DNA of 64,000 nt from Platycnemis pennipes (Eukaryota; Arthropoda; Insecta; Odonata; Platycnemididae), in assembly GCA_933228895.1 (NCBI GenBank), contig OW121856.1, forward strand, positions 17,811,805-17,875,804, written 5' to 3'. Positions 1 through 11,355 of the stretch are shown piece after piece. How positions within the stretch are numbered: position 1 is the first letter of the stretch; each line of letters starts with the position of its first letter. The position numbers and the translations under genes are program-made. The notes beneath the pieces were generated by a model. That model was not told where the DNA came from. It saw only the letters and a program-made list of their open reading frames with translations, and ran no database searches.

Positions 1-274
1 TCTGTCATTCCTTTCTTTTTCAGCACTTTCCTGATCGTCGCTAACTTCCACATCCCGTTGTTCGAAACCGGCCTCTAATTCAGTATGTATTCCTCTTCCT
101 TAAATTTCCTACACACAATTCATACATTTTCCTACCAACGTTTATTCATTTTCGTTAGTATTGCTCACTAATTTTTACGTGTGCATGACTTGAAACTTAT
201 AAAAATTTCATTTGACTCCCTTGCTTCAAACGGCGATATTTCCGAACAGCATGGGTGAAAACTTTCAAGAAAAA

Positions 275-880
275 TGCATCTACACGAAACCCTGCAAGAC
301 ACCCCGAGAGTGTGTGGCACGGGGTGAAGATCATCAAAAATGCACTATTGACATGCAAGTAGGCTATGGTTAATATTAACTTAGAAATAAAGGGATTGTT
401 TGTTAATAAATGCATCATGAACTACAGACTACTCTAAAATATTTCCCCTACCTATCCCTTTGCTATGCTGCCTATTCTGGTCTCTTATAGTACGGGTGGA
501 AATGGCATTTTGAATCTATCGGTACGACATTCTATCTCTCCAATCTTATTTATCTGGCTAAATCTAGCATAATCCGTTGGTGTTTTTAATATATTATGTC
601 TCGAGTCATAAGTTAAACTAAATGTTTCAAATTTCTCTAATAGATTCAATCTGTACTTTAACCTACGATCTGATAATGACTCCCAACCTATTTCTTGTAT
701 TAATTCTCATACACAACTAAACTTATCGTTACACCTTCTATCAAACCTAGCTGCTCTACGGTGCACACTGTATAGTTCTCTGATCAAACCTAATTAATTC
801 GGATCCCATACACTGGCTGCATTCTCAAAGTGAGGCCTAACTAGTGAAAAAAATACTGAACGGTATCCGAGTATTAGGAC
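275..880 (-). mobile_element. CR1/L2-like LINE, 5'-truncated 3' end
   Basis: The 3' end is at 275, with a short remnant of the (TAGATG)n tail, followed inward by the family signature (CCCTGCAAG, GTGTGTGGCA). Upstream on the minus strand, degraded reverse-transcriptase C-terminal coding reads like SLVRPHxExAASVWDP near 800-860. Frameshifts and stops break it. The 5' end is lost. The same family recurs about 17 times in this window. Confidence 0.8.
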
Positions 881-1070
881 AGTTAATGCCAGTAATATTT
901 ACAATATCAATATCTATAATATTGGTTCGAAAGAAGAAATACTCACAATAAATGGGCTTTGGTAAAAAGAACTCAAACTGAAAACATAGAGAAATGATTA
1001 ATGAACGTTTTGATAGATTTGAAGATGCAGGTCTTTCGGGATTCCCTCCGCGTTGGTCCATAGTTCCTGG

Positions 1071-1111
1071 GACGACAGTTTCGCCGGCGTTGCAGTCGGC
1101 TTCTTCAGGTC
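1071..1111 (-). ncRNA. Hammerhead-ribozyme-like motif
   Basis: Read on the minus strand the 41 nt are GAC, CTGAAGA, one nt, GCCGAC, a 6-nt loop, GCCGGC, GAAACTGTC, GTC. CTGAAGA fits CUGANGA and GAA fits the second core strand. Stem II is 6 bp with one A-C mismatch. Stem III is an A-T pair closing a short loop, cleavage would follow the C of TGTC, and GAC/GTC starts stem I. Core residues are intact. Minimal stem III is typical of Penelope-element hammerheads. Activity is inferred, not shown. Confidence 0.55.
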
Positions 1112-1142
1112 AGTGAAGTGATGTGCAGAGTTTTTGGCCGTC

Positions 1143-1230
1143 GTATATACTCATCCGTTGGGGATAGGTCCGTTGTGATTGGTTGTAGCATTGGTGTCCG
1201 TAATTGGCTGTTGTGGTCTCCCATTATTGG
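1143..1230 (-). promoter_or_regulatory. CCAAT array and TATA-like box upstream of hammerhead
   Basis: On the minus strand four CCAAT boxes (1226-1230, 1203-1207, 1190-1194, 1178-1182) precede GTATATAC at 1143-1150, about 35 nt before the hammerhead core. The same order of elements occurs at 29.9 kb and 56.4 kb, so it is probably the promoter of this Penelope-like family. Confidence 0.4.
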
Positions 1231-1767
1231 CTGTTGCATTTACGTCTGTGAAACTGTCGTCCCAGGAACTATGCACCAACGCGGAGGGAATCCCGAAAGA
1301 CCTGCATCTTCAAGTAAGACAACCCGCGGAAGCCTACACAAGGATTTTGATAGATTATTATTTATTCGCACATCCTCAATCAACTGAAAGGAGGAAGAGC
1401 GTATGATGAATGCTTTTGAGACTTGGGATTGGAAAAGGATGGAGAGGGTAAGTTGGAAAAAAGAACCAAATATTGGTTAAGAAAAGACGCTGCTGCGAGA
1501 AATTCGAAAGAGGCAGAAATTGTGGAGCGATAAAGTCCGTTATATCATGGAGTTTGACCTCGGTCAGGAGCAGCTACAGGGAAAAGGCCATCGTTACTCT
1601 TTTTGAGAATCGGTCGCTGTGCTCCAACGCTCACTCGGACCTATTTGCGCAGGAGGATTGCCTTCCTCGATGTGGTGACTGCAACTCTCAGAATCTCCTG
1701 ACAGAATGTGTGACGACCGAGATGCACGCGAGAGTGAAATACTCGAGGCGACCTGGTACAAGAACTG

Positions 1768-1968
1768 CATCTACATTTACATAACACCCTGCAAGCCACC
1801 ATAAAGGTGTGTGGCAGGGGGGTGACTTCACACCAAAGATGCATTACATATCATGCATTAAAAGCATTAGTAATTGTATTCTAGTCCAAACCTCATAGTT
1901 TAAAAAAAGATCAAAATAGCAAAGCAAGCCTGCAAAAACATGATGTTCGCTTTGTTAGCTCAAACTCC
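1768..1968 (-). mobile_element. CR1/L2-like LINE 3'-end fragment
   Basis: The tail is at 1768-1780, then CCCTGCAAGCCACC, GGTGTGTGGCAGG and ATGCATTACATATCATGCAT. Only non-coding 3' UTR remains. It ends near the conserved GCATGC-like stretch at about 1940. Confidence 0.75.
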
Positions 1969-2317
1969 TAAATTAAACGTTAGTGGTGGACCTAGGTGAT
2001 AACGCGGAGGATACAAGCTGAGTTTTACAAGTGTTTTTACGTCAGATGAAACTTTAATACCAACATATTTAAAGCTCTCGCCGATAATAATTAACTGCGT
2101 GAACATTTGTCTAAATAATTCAAATAAAATGTTCTATACTGTCGGAATTGGGCGTCGTGCACAGCGACCATGGTCGTCGAAGCGCCCTGTAAAAAACAAA
2201 TGCTAACACTAGCACAAAAAATGCTGATGCAAGAAATAAAAGGCAAATGTCCTCTGAAGTCCTCGATTGAGTGGTCAGTTGGATGGGGCGAGATGAAGCA
2301 GGCGGGGATTTTAACAG

Positions 2318-3110
2318 CATTATGTACATTCTTGGAGTAAGACTGACACATGATCTTTCCTAGGGTAAACACATACATGAAATAATGGGTCAAGCTAATC
2401 GTTTACTGGGATTCATCAAAAGAGTATTGGGTAAATGTGACGATCATGTACGAGAAATAAGCTACTTTTCCCTTGTTAGACCTCATTTGGAATATGCTGC
2501 CAGTGTATGGGATCCCTACGAAATCGGTCTAAATAATGAACGTGAACGTGTGCAGCGAAGATCGGCAAGTTTGTAAAGGGACGATACGATAATTATATTA
2601 GCGTTACCAGTCTATTAAATGAATTAAAATGGGAATCATTGTCAGATCGCAGGTTAAATTTAGACTTAATCTCTTAAATAAATTCCAAGATATTATTTTC
2701 AGTGATAACGTTAAAATTATTTTGCGAACCCCAACTTACTATGGCAGACTGGACCATAATCATAAAATTAGAGAAATTGATTGCCGAACTGACAGGTTCA
2801 AACTGTCCTTTTTCCCTCGTACAATTAGAGATACGAATAACGGTAAATATGTCGAATCGGAGAGTAGCAATGGATTGCATTGGTAGCTGCATGTTGGTGT
2901 GAGTACTTAAAGCTAACCCTACTAACAGAATGTTTTTGCATGTTTGCTTTGCAATTTCTATATTTTTTAAATAGTTAAGTTCTGATTAGTATATTAATAT
3001 TATTCCTTTTTTATGCATGATATGTAGTGCATGTTTGGTGAGAAATCACCCCCTGCCACACACCTTTGTCGTGGCTTGCAGGGTATTATGTAGATGTAGT
3101 AGTAGATGTA
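2318..3110 (+). mobile_element. CR1/L2-like LINE with RT C-terminal remnant
   Basis: Reverse-transcriptase C-terminal (thumb and beyond) coding starts near 2318 (YLGVRLTHDL-like) and continues at 2385-2576 with GFIKRVLGKCDDHVRE and SLVRPHLEYAASVWDP. A frameshift near 2570 breaks the QRRSA(R)FVKGRYD motif. Coding resumes at 2629-2870 with YYGRLDHNHKIREIDCRTDR and FFPRTI. The 3' UTR follows, ending in a degenerate GTAGATGTAG tail. Palm-domain catalytic residues lie in the missing 5' part, so the copy is dead. Confidence 0.85.
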
Positions 3111-3134
3111 CAGTCATACCTACTGCAGAAAGGA

Positions 3135-3200
3135 ACTGCGGAGGATGAAGTGGTTAGAGCACCGGCTTTCCATCCCGAGGGCTCGTTTTTGACTCCAAAC
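3135..3200 (+). repeat. tRNA-like (SINE head) sequence
   Basis: The segment has a D-arm-like stretch (AAGTGGTTAGAGCA, A-box-like) and a degenerate B box (TTTTTGACTCC). Stems do not close well. It is probably a decayed tRNA-derived SINE head, not a functional tRNA. Confidence 0.3.
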
Positions 3201-3866
3201 TATGTATAGTATACTGTACCCTATCCAACTTAGTGAAACCGCTTCATTATAGAACTGTAACGTAACTTGGATTCTAGATTGCTGGTATTTTCCAATTCCT
3301 CCTTCCCTCCTCTATGAAGAACCTCTTAAAACATTTTTCAAAAAACAAAGGTTGAACAATGGAGAATGCATGCATTATTTTTTATAACTCTTTTAATGTG
3401 AAGCTTATTAGCTGAAATGTGCTTGGCAGAAATTTTTCCGCAGAATTTAGCTGTGTTACAAAGATATTACTCTTTAAAATGTGAACCTTTTCGGCAGTTT
3501 AAAAACACGATGTCATCGCATGACGTCACGGCACGGTATCACTATGGGCGTAGTTTATCTGTTGTACGGGGAGGTCAGTTGTTTTTGGCGAAAACGTTTG
3601 TATTTATCTCAATTGTTTAATTCAATTAAGAATGTATTTCGATTTGTTATTTTTGTAGTACGGTTCATAACGAGCAAATCGTCCATAAATTATATGATGC
3701 CTGTATATTGCGCAAGAACCACTGCTGTGACAAAGCAATTGAGGTTAATTTATGAAGGATGCCACCATAAGGGAGTCAACCAAAGGGAAATTGTTTGATT
3801 GCTCTTTTTAAATCCCTTATCAGTCATCGTTTCAATCAAGAAACGGCATAAATCCTATAAACAATA

Positions 3867-4582
3867 CGAGGGTACGGTGAAAAGTTCTCGGCCTGACAAT
3901 GAAAGACTGCAATTTTCATTTAAAAAATGATTTTATTTTTCTACGTAATCTCCCTTGACCTCAACACACTTAGTCCATCGTTTTTCCAACATCAGTATTC
4001 CTTACCGGAAGTGAGAGTCTGGAAGGCCGTGAAAATATCCTTCTACGGCCCTCTCAACTTCTTCATTGGACACGAAGCGATTCCCAGAAACAAATTTTTT
4101 CAAGTTTGGGAACGGATGGAAGTGTGAGGGTGCTAAATCAGGAAAATAGTGGGGATGGTCGAGCTAATCGTACCCCAAATCGCGTAGATTTCCCGATTTC
4201 CCATCGCCAACGCACTTTTGTGAGCAGGTGTGTTGTCCTGGTGAAAGATGATTTTTTTCTTCTTCAACCCAGGCCTATTCTCGCTAATTTTGGCATCCAG
4301 CTGGTCAAGAAGTTTGGAGTAATATTCGCCTGTAATTGTTCTGCCTTTTCCAAGGTAATCAATTAACAGGATCCCTTTCGCATCCCAAAACACACTGGCC
4401 ATGACCTTTCTGGCAGATGCGATCGACTTTGCTTTCTTTGGTACTGAACCACCAGATTCCACCCATTGTTTTATCTGCTGTTTGGTTTCTGGTGTGTAGT
4501 GGTGGACCCATGTCTCATCCATGGTGGCAAATCGCCACCCAAAATCTCTGTATTAGGCCGAGAATTTTTCTCCTTATCCTCG
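3867..4582 (-). mobile_element. mariner element, internally deleted, TA target duplication
   Basis: Imperfect terminal inverted repeats face each other: CGAGGGTACGGTGAAAAG at 3867 and, reversed, CGAGGATAAGGAGAAAAA at 4582. TA flanks both ends (3865-3866, 4583-4584). The element is 716 bp against about 1.3 kb for an intact mariner. The missing part is the 5' half, including the DNA-binding region. Repeat X at 30.56 kb supplies the empty site with a single TA. Confidence 0.9.
3950..4525 (-). pseudogene. mariner transposase, C-terminal half, frameshifted
   Basis: The minus-strand reading begins at MDETWVHHYTPETKQQ (4522) and covers the catalytic core of a Tc1/mariner DD34D transposase, which cuts and pastes the element at TA sites. 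The first Asp is in DETW and the second is in FHQDNTPAHKS, 94 residues later, as in mariner. After about residue 110 the frame is lost. In the next frame HPHYFPDLAPS supplies the third Asp, followed by KKFVSGNRF and a C-terminus ending in GDYVEK near 3950. The N-terminal helix-turn-helix domains are deleted. The copy cannot make active enzyme but could be mobilised in trans because its ends remain. Confidence 0.85.
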
Positions 4583-5047
4583 TACATTCACTTAGTTTTC
4601 TTCTAAAATAAACGTCTGTTTCCGTAACAACACGGAGTCTATACCGTGCAGTGACGTCAAAGGCGTTTCAGGTAACGTGACATGCATTAGTTTTCGGGAA
4701 AATTTTAATACCAATTAATACTCTTTGTGATTTGCACAGAAAATGTTTGCTAATATAGGTGCTTAAATTGAGGAGAAAATTTCGCATCAAGTACACCATA
4801 AATACGCAAGAAACAAATTTCATGCATATTCTTGGATAACAAAAAAAAAATATTTCCTTCAAAATATCAAAAGTAACCACAACTTACAACTAAGAGAAAC
4901 GAAAAAACTATCAACACAACAAAGAACAACAAAGAACAACCAATAAAACAAAGCCTCGAACATTAAACCAAACAAATGCAATCATCTTTCTATTAAGGGT
5001 ACCTATAGCACCACGTTACAGGTACTTCGCTGTCTACTTAATCGCCC

Positions 5048-5370
5048 CGAGAGGGCTTGTGTTCGGAACCACCGGAATTATCTGGAATAGGTAACCTAGG
5101 AATCACGTGGTATAAACACGAATGTTTCGCAAGTTTAGTGTGTCTTAATCGCGCGTTATCATATCATTCATTGTTTTCACTTGCGGTTTTCTCATCTATC
5201 TCGACAATAGAGCACACAGATGAGATAAAAACAAGTGTAAGCAATGAATGAGGCCATATTCAGCGGTTTTAACCAATCAAATTTCCGAACCATCCTTGTT
5301 TATGCCTCGCGACTCCTTGGTTACCTATTCGAGATAATATTGGCGGTTTCAAACACAACCCCGCTGAGGA
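5048..5370. mobile_element. MITE with ~75-bp inverted repeats carrying CACGTG, copy 1
   Basis: Left end GAACCACCGGAATTATC...GGTAACC...TCACGTGGTATAAAC is mirrored at the right by GACTCCTTGGTTACC...GGCGGTTTCAAACACAACC. The same element is at 38433-38755, and a truncated end is at 12779-12832. There is no open reading frame of interest. Confidence 0.75.
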
Positions 5371-6284
5371 GAACACTTTCATTCCATTACTCGGTCCAGA
5401 AAGTCCATTACTCGGTCAGTCAGACTGGACGTTAAACCATGGATACCTTGGTGCTTTTCGTAGATACAGGTTTAGCCAGTGCCGACATCGGTTTCACTCC
5501 ACCTTACATCTAATCCCAGAAACATTACTTTATCTACTTAATTAACTGCACACTCTTGGTGCAAATACCCTCAGCAATAAGGCACCCGAATAACTAACTT
5601 AGCAATGACGTGGGGGTAGGTTGTGTGTAGTTAAGGCAAGAATTGTCCAAGAGCCAACCAGCCTTTTAACGGGGCTATCACTAACTTATTAACATCTGAA
5701 ATCCAATAGAAAACGATGCCTAGTTCGAATTCATGAAAGAACTAGAGAATAAATTAACTTAGAACGGTTGAGACATTAACATCAATTATCTCACTCAAGA
5801 ACAGCGGATTCCGTATTCCTAAGGTGTTTTTACGAAGAGGCAGGAATTAAGTCAGGTGATTCATCATCGCTGGTTTACTTCATCACGAGCTCCAAGTCAA
5901 ACGATTAGTCTGCGAGGCGTCTATTGTGAAAGACAACACAGTCTGTCTGGTGGGAACCGGATAGAAATTAGAGCCGCGTCTCGTTCATGAGGTTGACGAC
6001 CTCCAAAGAAACGGAAAAAACAGGAGCGCCAGAGGAACAGGTGCTAATTGAACGATAGTGCTGCTGTCAATATAGTCCGATCTTGATTGGCTTGCCTCTT
6101 TCGCCACTGACAGCCGACCTTATTCAGTCGGAGACAAAAACTTTTAAAAAAAGTGCTTCACTGCGCCATAATTCAACAAGGAGAAATTAGCCATCTTCTA
6201 CGTCCTTATACGCTATGTACCAAATACTTTTTTTTCTTCAAATCCATTTCTGACAACTATGACGTCGAGGGCTTATTCAAAGAT
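5371..6284. other. Unassigned AT-rich stretch
   Basis: No gene, RNA or repeat relation within the window was recognised. Frames are short and interrupted. Confidence 0.5.
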
Positions 6285-6877
6285 GATTTCACCTTGAGTA
6301 TGCAGCCAGTGTATGGGATCCTAATGCATTAGGTTTGATCAGAGAACTAGACAGTGGGCAGCGAAGAGCAGCTAGCCTCGTCAAAAGGTGTTACGATAGG
6401 TTGAGTACCTAGTGTATCAGAATTAATACAAGAATTAGGGTAGGAATCATTATCAGAGTGTAGGTTAAAGTACAGATTAAATCCATTAGAGAAATTTCAA
6501 TCGGATAGCTTTAATGAACATGTTAGGCATATATTTAAAAAACGTAGCAGCGTATTATGCTAGATTCGACCAGATAAATAAGATTAGAGAGATAGATTGT
6601 CGTACCGATAGATTCAAAATGGCATTTTTTCCCCCGTACTATAAAAGAACAGAATAGGCAGTATAGCAAAGGGATAGGTAGGGGAAATATTTTAGAGTAG
6701 TCTGTAGTTCATGATGCATGTATTAACCCTTAACTACTATAGATACTAACAATCTAGTTGCATGAGACCCTATAGTTGCTTGTTTGCATGTTAGTAGTGC
6801 ATGTTTGGTGATATTCACCCCCTGCCACACACCCTCGCGGTGGCTTGCAGGGTATCATGTAGATGTAGATGTGGATG
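6285..6877 (+). mobile_element. CR1/L2-like LINE, second subfamily
   Basis: Coding opens at HLEYAASVWDPNALGLIREL and is full of stops. IDCRTDRFK-like and FFPRTIK motifs follow near 6590-6650. The 3' UTR contains ACTATAGATACTAACAATCT and CCACACACCCTCGCGGTGGC, shared with 33111-33273 but not with the other copies. It ends in GTAGATGTAGATGTGGATG. Confidence 0.85.
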
Positions 6878-6879
6878 AA

Positions 6880-8110
6880 AGATTATCATATTGTTATTCA
6901 AAGATTAAGATAATCATTTGTTCTTTACCACGATATTTGATATTTCTGATGATATTAGACAAAACCGACTGGATCGCTATGCATTTATGTAGCCTGTTTG
7001 TAAGTAGTATTCACGGTGTAGTTTTGAAGGACCGTTACCTTCAATCTTTTCAATACAGTGTATACAAGTTACTATCGCTTCAGAAACGCATGGTTCTGCA
7101 GACACATTTTTATAATAAATGGGTAAGTTGACGGACCGAGTGAAGAGCCGGGTGAAATCAAAAGAAATATTTCATTGATGATATGTTCATGCCTTCTGTT
7201 AATCAGGCACCACTTAACATTATTTTTTGAGCCTCTCGACATGTACTTTACGTAACTCTAAGAGATCCGATGTGTCTGTCAGTCCCCAAGCAAGTGCATT
7301 GAACTCTATGGCGTTACAGCTTGTCTCGCCCATTTCACATTCAAGCAACAATCAAACAGCGTTCTTAATTTAACAAAGGCATAAATTTTAACCGATTAAC
7401 CCCTGTAAAGAGAATAAATGACCTTCGAGGATGGTCAAAATGGAGTGTAGTTGGCCTTTATCCTTCGCCTACACTCAAACTACTACCATATTCTGCAGGC
7501 ACGCCAAAAAGCACGCATATGATTACCAAACTGCTAAAAGTAGGTACTCTATTGTGTGTTTCTGTGGTTTGCAATAAGCCACGTGCCCAAAACGACCTCC
7601 GTCACGCACGTGGTCAAGTTATCTCCAACTCTGCAGTATGGCTGTCTTCTTATTTAACTCTAAGTGAAAACGCTGAAGCGTTTCACGCCTTCGATTCTAC
7701 TAATTAAGTAATTTATTTGTCTGAGCACAGAATATAACGTTCGGGGTCTCCATATGGGGGCCAATATAAAATTTGACTCGAGCCAACGCAGGGTCCAATC
7801 ACGCATTACCATTCTGGCCAGAGTTTGAACACAAGAGTTATTGAAGAGAAAGCTAAAACCGACGGCAATTACCCATGCAATAACTTTGGGCTATAAATTT
7901 TATCGCTACGCGCTGAATACATTTGCCGTTAATTAAAATTTTGTTTTTATCAGGAGAGACAAAAGGAACACATTCATTATATCACCTCTATCATAGTAGA
8001 AAACTACAACTTAAATTTTGGTAAAGGGGAATCACTTTTCAATATCAAAGTTTAAGTTCAAACTGAGGGGGGTGAAATGTAATAGAGAAAACCTCAGATT
8101 AAGATAGGTC
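6880..8110. other. Unassigned stretch
   Basis: Only short interrupted reading frames occur. No recognised element, structured RNA or promoter was seen. Confidence 0.5.
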
Positions 8111-8112
8111 TG

Positions 8113-8714
8113 TATGGGATCCCTACGAAATCGGTCTAAATAATGAACTTGAACGTGTGCAGCGAAGATCGGCAAGATTTGTAAAGGGACGGTACGATAA
8201 CCTTATTAGCGTAACCAGTTTATTAAATGAATTAAATTGGGAATCATTGTCAGATCGCAGGTTGAAATTTAGACTTAATCTCTTAAACAAATTCCAAGAT
8301 CATATTTTCAGTGATGATGTTAAAAATATTTTGCCAACCCCAACTTACTATGGTAGACTGGACCATAATCACAAAGTTAGATAAATTGATTGCCGAACTG
8401 ACAGATTCAAAATGTCCTATTTTTCTCGTACAATTGGGGATACGAATAACGGTAAATATACCCAATACGAGTGAATCAATCCATAGCATAGGTAGTTGCA
8501 TGTTGGTATATTGACTAGAAGGTAACCTAACTAACAGCATGTTTTTCATGTTTGCTTTGCTATTTTTATCCTTTTTTAAATAGTGAAGTTTAGAACAGTA
8601 TACAAATACAAATCCTTTTTTATGCATGATATGCAGTGCATGCTTGGTGAGAATTCACCCCATGCCACACACCTTTCTGGTGGCTTCTAGTGATATTATG
8701 TAGATGTATATGTA
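8113..8714 (+). mobile_element. CR1/L2-like LINE with RT C-terminal remnant
   Basis: It starts within VWDPYEIGLNNELERVQ. The frame 8157-8384 reads QRRSARFVKGRYDNLISVTS, LNELNWESLSDRRLKFRLNL and YYGRLDHNHKVR, then stops. The 3' UTR and a TAGATGTATATGTA tail end the copy. It is close in sequence to the copy at 2318-3110, so both belong to one subfamily. Confidence 0.85.
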
Positions 8715-8934
8715 TAAAAACCACAAGAGGAAGAATTCTGAGTTCCTATGAAGTCGTAGAAAGACGAATAAATGCAGGTTTTGATCAGAAGAACGGCGTT
8801 AGGGTGCAACTTGATAAAGAGTGGTGAGAGCCTAGAGGTTGGTATGAGATGTAATGCTTACAATTAGAGAAGGATGAACCGATTAAGTCCACCAAAAGGG
8901 AGAGGAAGTAGATAACCTTGGCATTTAAAATCTA

Positions 8935-8977
8935 GATCTGCAGATATTCTTGCAAGACCCCTTGAGAGTGTGTGGTT
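8935..8977 (-). mobile_element. CR1/L2-like 3'-tip fragment
   Basis: TCTAGATCTGCAGATATTC is a degraded tail, followed by TTGCAAGACCCCTTGAGAGTG and TGTGG. The copy stops abruptly five bases before CAGTGGCGCACC at 8983, which resembles the CAGTGGCG terminus of some DNA transposons. No matching opposite end was found nearby. Confidence 0.5.
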
Positions 8978-10295
8978 TTACCCAGTGGCGCACCCACGGG
9001 AGGGTGGCAAAGGGGCCCTAGCTCCCCTCCCCCACTTAGCTCTCTACATATCCTGAAATAAATCTTTAATTGACAAGTCACAGTCACATGGTGGCAGCAA
9101 TTGGAAAAATAGGAAAAAATAGTTAAATCATTTTACTCGAGTATGAATAGACCAAATATAGCCAAAATTGTTGAATACATCTTACACATATGGCCTACTA
9201 TGACATTCAAAATATACTGATTAAAATAAAATGATGGTTATACTTTGCAAAATATCGGGCAGATGGCCAGTCTCTCCCTTATAAAACATTTCTGGATACG
9301 CAACTAGTTATACCTACCTATCCGGCTACTATGACGCCTATATTGCACGTGAAGGAAACAGATTTTACTATCCGTGCGTCCACCTATCTCTCTAAAATTG
9401 TTTTCCTATCCGAAGACTGTAAGTCGTTAGTGTGTTCAAGGCATTACGAACGTTATCGGAAAACGAATTGGCTTCAAAGTCATTCACAAAAATGATAGGA
9501 GTCCCAAACACCAATCGCATCAACTAGGATCCGTTTAATTTTCATCGGCCATACCTTTACCATACGGGTTATAAAGCTTGTCGAATTCCCATTCGCGAAC
9601 TTAGAAAAAATAAATGGCGATACACTTTTATTCGAATCAGCTTCCGCGAATTTTAAAAACTAGATAACATATGATAAAAAATTCCTCTAGTTTTCTCTAA
9701 ACTAAAGAAATATTGACATCAATTTTATATCAATTTCTCCTTTAGACGCATGACGCCTCTTTATTAATAAAAATCTTGAAATTAACTTTATAAGTTACTA
9801 CAAAACGACGTCTTTCCCCATGAAATAATAGATGAAAATGTGAAAATTTAGCAGGAGTACACATTATTTAAAATACCCCCTGAAATTATACTTTTGGGTG
9901 GCTATTGTTTCATCCATGGAAGGGAAAAATATAATAGTCAAGCAAAAATGTAACAATTAGATTGTATCATAATTATTATTTTAAAAGAACAATTTAAGCA
10001 TGAAGAAAAAAGCATACCCGTTTTCTCCATAAGCATATCTATTCCAACACACTTAGGGAACTCTTCGTTAGATTTGGGGTTTCTGAATACTAAATTGGTC
10101 ACATGTCCATACATGCTCCTTGGCCAAAACGGATGTGAATGAATTCAACTTATTATTATTACTGTTGGTAGCAACGTTATCAGATAGCAGATTGGTCTGA
10201 GCATAAGAAAATTTTATGGTTCACCAAGAAAACAGCGAAACTGTCGTTTAAGGGAAAAGGAAGAACTACGGATGAATGATGAATTTTGAGAATGA
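8978..10295. other. Unassigned AT-rich stretch with possible transposon terminus
   Basis: A GC-rich beginning (CAGTGGCGCACCCACGGG, 8983) leads into AT-rich DNA without long frames. It may be the relic of a DNA transposon. No second terminus was found. Confidence 0.35.
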
Positions 10296-10299
10296 TGGG

Positions 10300-10505
10300 A
10301 GAGGAATGAATGCTGTTTGCGGAAATTAGGAGAAATCAAATAAGGTGGATGGAATAAGTGCTTGGAAATTATAGAATGCTGAGGGTAGTTATCGAATGTA
10401 TTATGCTAGGTCAGCAAATGCGAAAGAGAAAAGTTATTATGGGCAGTATGAAGGCGGAAAGGAAATATGCAGAATTGAAGGGAGAAGTTGTGTAGGGAAT
10501 TGGTT
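10300..10505 (+). pseudogene. Decayed LINE reverse-transcriptase C-terminus
   Basis: A frame reads RRNQIRWME, then ERKYAELKG, with an internal stop. This matches the tail of many insect RT-like proteins (IRWMEHVLRHD ... EGRKYEELKR). It is different from the RTE-like family at 16 kb. It is short and uncertain. Confidence 0.4.
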
Positions 10506-10879
10506 TCATAACTGTTGGCCATATTCAGAATCTAAATTATTACTCTCGCTCTCACTTCTTACGTTCTAAGATGCCTACAGCGAGTCAAGTTACAGCATCT
10601 TACCGGTAAAGGTGGCATTACTACTCAGCGTGACGCAGAGAACGTGGTTGATGTTTCTGAATATGGTCCATAGCATATGTTCAAAATCTCAACTGCAGTC
10701 TCACTTCTATTGCTAACGTCATAAAATCTCTTTTGCGAGTATGAAAGGGTATACAGGCTCTCCTAGGTATAGTTCGAATTGGTATACAGTGTGATAGTTC
10801 ACCGATTTTGCTGCGTGAATGTGCTCACTAATTTGACTCGAAGTGAAGATTTTAGGACTACGTAGTGGAAGCGAGATTA

Positions 10880-11300
10880 TAGTTGAGATTCGGAATATGG
10901 CCCTGTGTCTCTTCTCACGGAATGATTAGAATGGTTACAAGAATGGCACCCAAGCGATCCTTCGCCAATGACAAAGTTGTTAAAATGGGTCATCGGGGTG
11001 AAATCACTGGTGGTGACCATGGTGCTTCATTCATGTGCCGAGCGCGCAATTGCGCGGGTATTTTTGTCCTCCACCCCCAACTAAGTGCGCCTCCGCTTCT
11101 AAATGCGCGGCGTTGAACTTTTGAGGGGACGTGACACGGGTGGCTCACGCGTCCTCCTCCAGTTGGCTGTGTCCACTGCACGCAACAGTCGCCGCCATGA
11201 CACACCACGCTCCAAGATGGCCGCCCACCACATCGGGAGGCGAAAACAGAACACGTAATCATCCACTGAGTTTAAAGGAAAAATCATAATTATTTGTAGT
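10880..11300. promoter_or_regulatory. CpG-rich block with YY1/Pho-like sites
   Basis: The block is richer in CpG than its surroundings, with CGCGCAATTGCGCGG near 11045 and two opposed YY1/Pho-like sequences: GCCGCCATGAC (about 11191) and CCAAGATGGCCGCC (about 11212). No TATA box or convincing exon was seen. It could be a TATA-less promoter or a fragment of one. Confidence 0.25.
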
Positions 11301-11355
11301 CCGAGTGAGTGGGGATGATATTAGAAGAGAATCGAGAGGGGAAAAAAAATTTTAA

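Larger units (their letters stand above)
1014..1316. repeat. Inverted pair of Penelope-like terminal segments
   Basis: About 65 bp at 1014-1081 recurs inverted at 1250-1316, nearly identical, with a spacer of about 168 bp. The shared block begins at GAAACTGTCGTC and runs outward through GGGAATCCCGAAAGACC. The spacer contains a complete hammerhead-like core and four ATTGG (CCAAT on minus) boxes. Penelope-like elements are known for pseudo-LTRs in inverted orientation, so this is read as a Penelope-like remnant. No GIY-YIG or RT coding is visible. Confidence 0.55.
3345..4850 (+). repeat. Dispersed repeat 'X', copy A, split by mariner
   Basis: 3345-3864 and 4585-4850 together match 30113-30815. 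Shared landmarks are ATTTTTTATAACTCTTT, GTCATCGCATGACG, AAGGGA(G/A)TCAACCAAA, TTTTCTTCTAAAATA, TACCGTGCAGT and AAACAAATT(T/C)CATGCATATTC. No coding capacity and only weak terminal symmetry are visible, so the class is unknown. The mariner copy at 3867-4582 interrupts it. Confidence 0.7.

Noticed and set aside
3519..3526. CRE-like TGACGTCA as a host promoter
   Set aside because: It lies in dispersed repeat X, has no TATA box or exon nearby, and is not preserved in copy B.
10230..10250. Another hammerhead 3' half (GCGAAACTGTCGTT)
   Set aside because: No CTGANGA strand lies at the required distance upstream, and stem II cannot be drawn.
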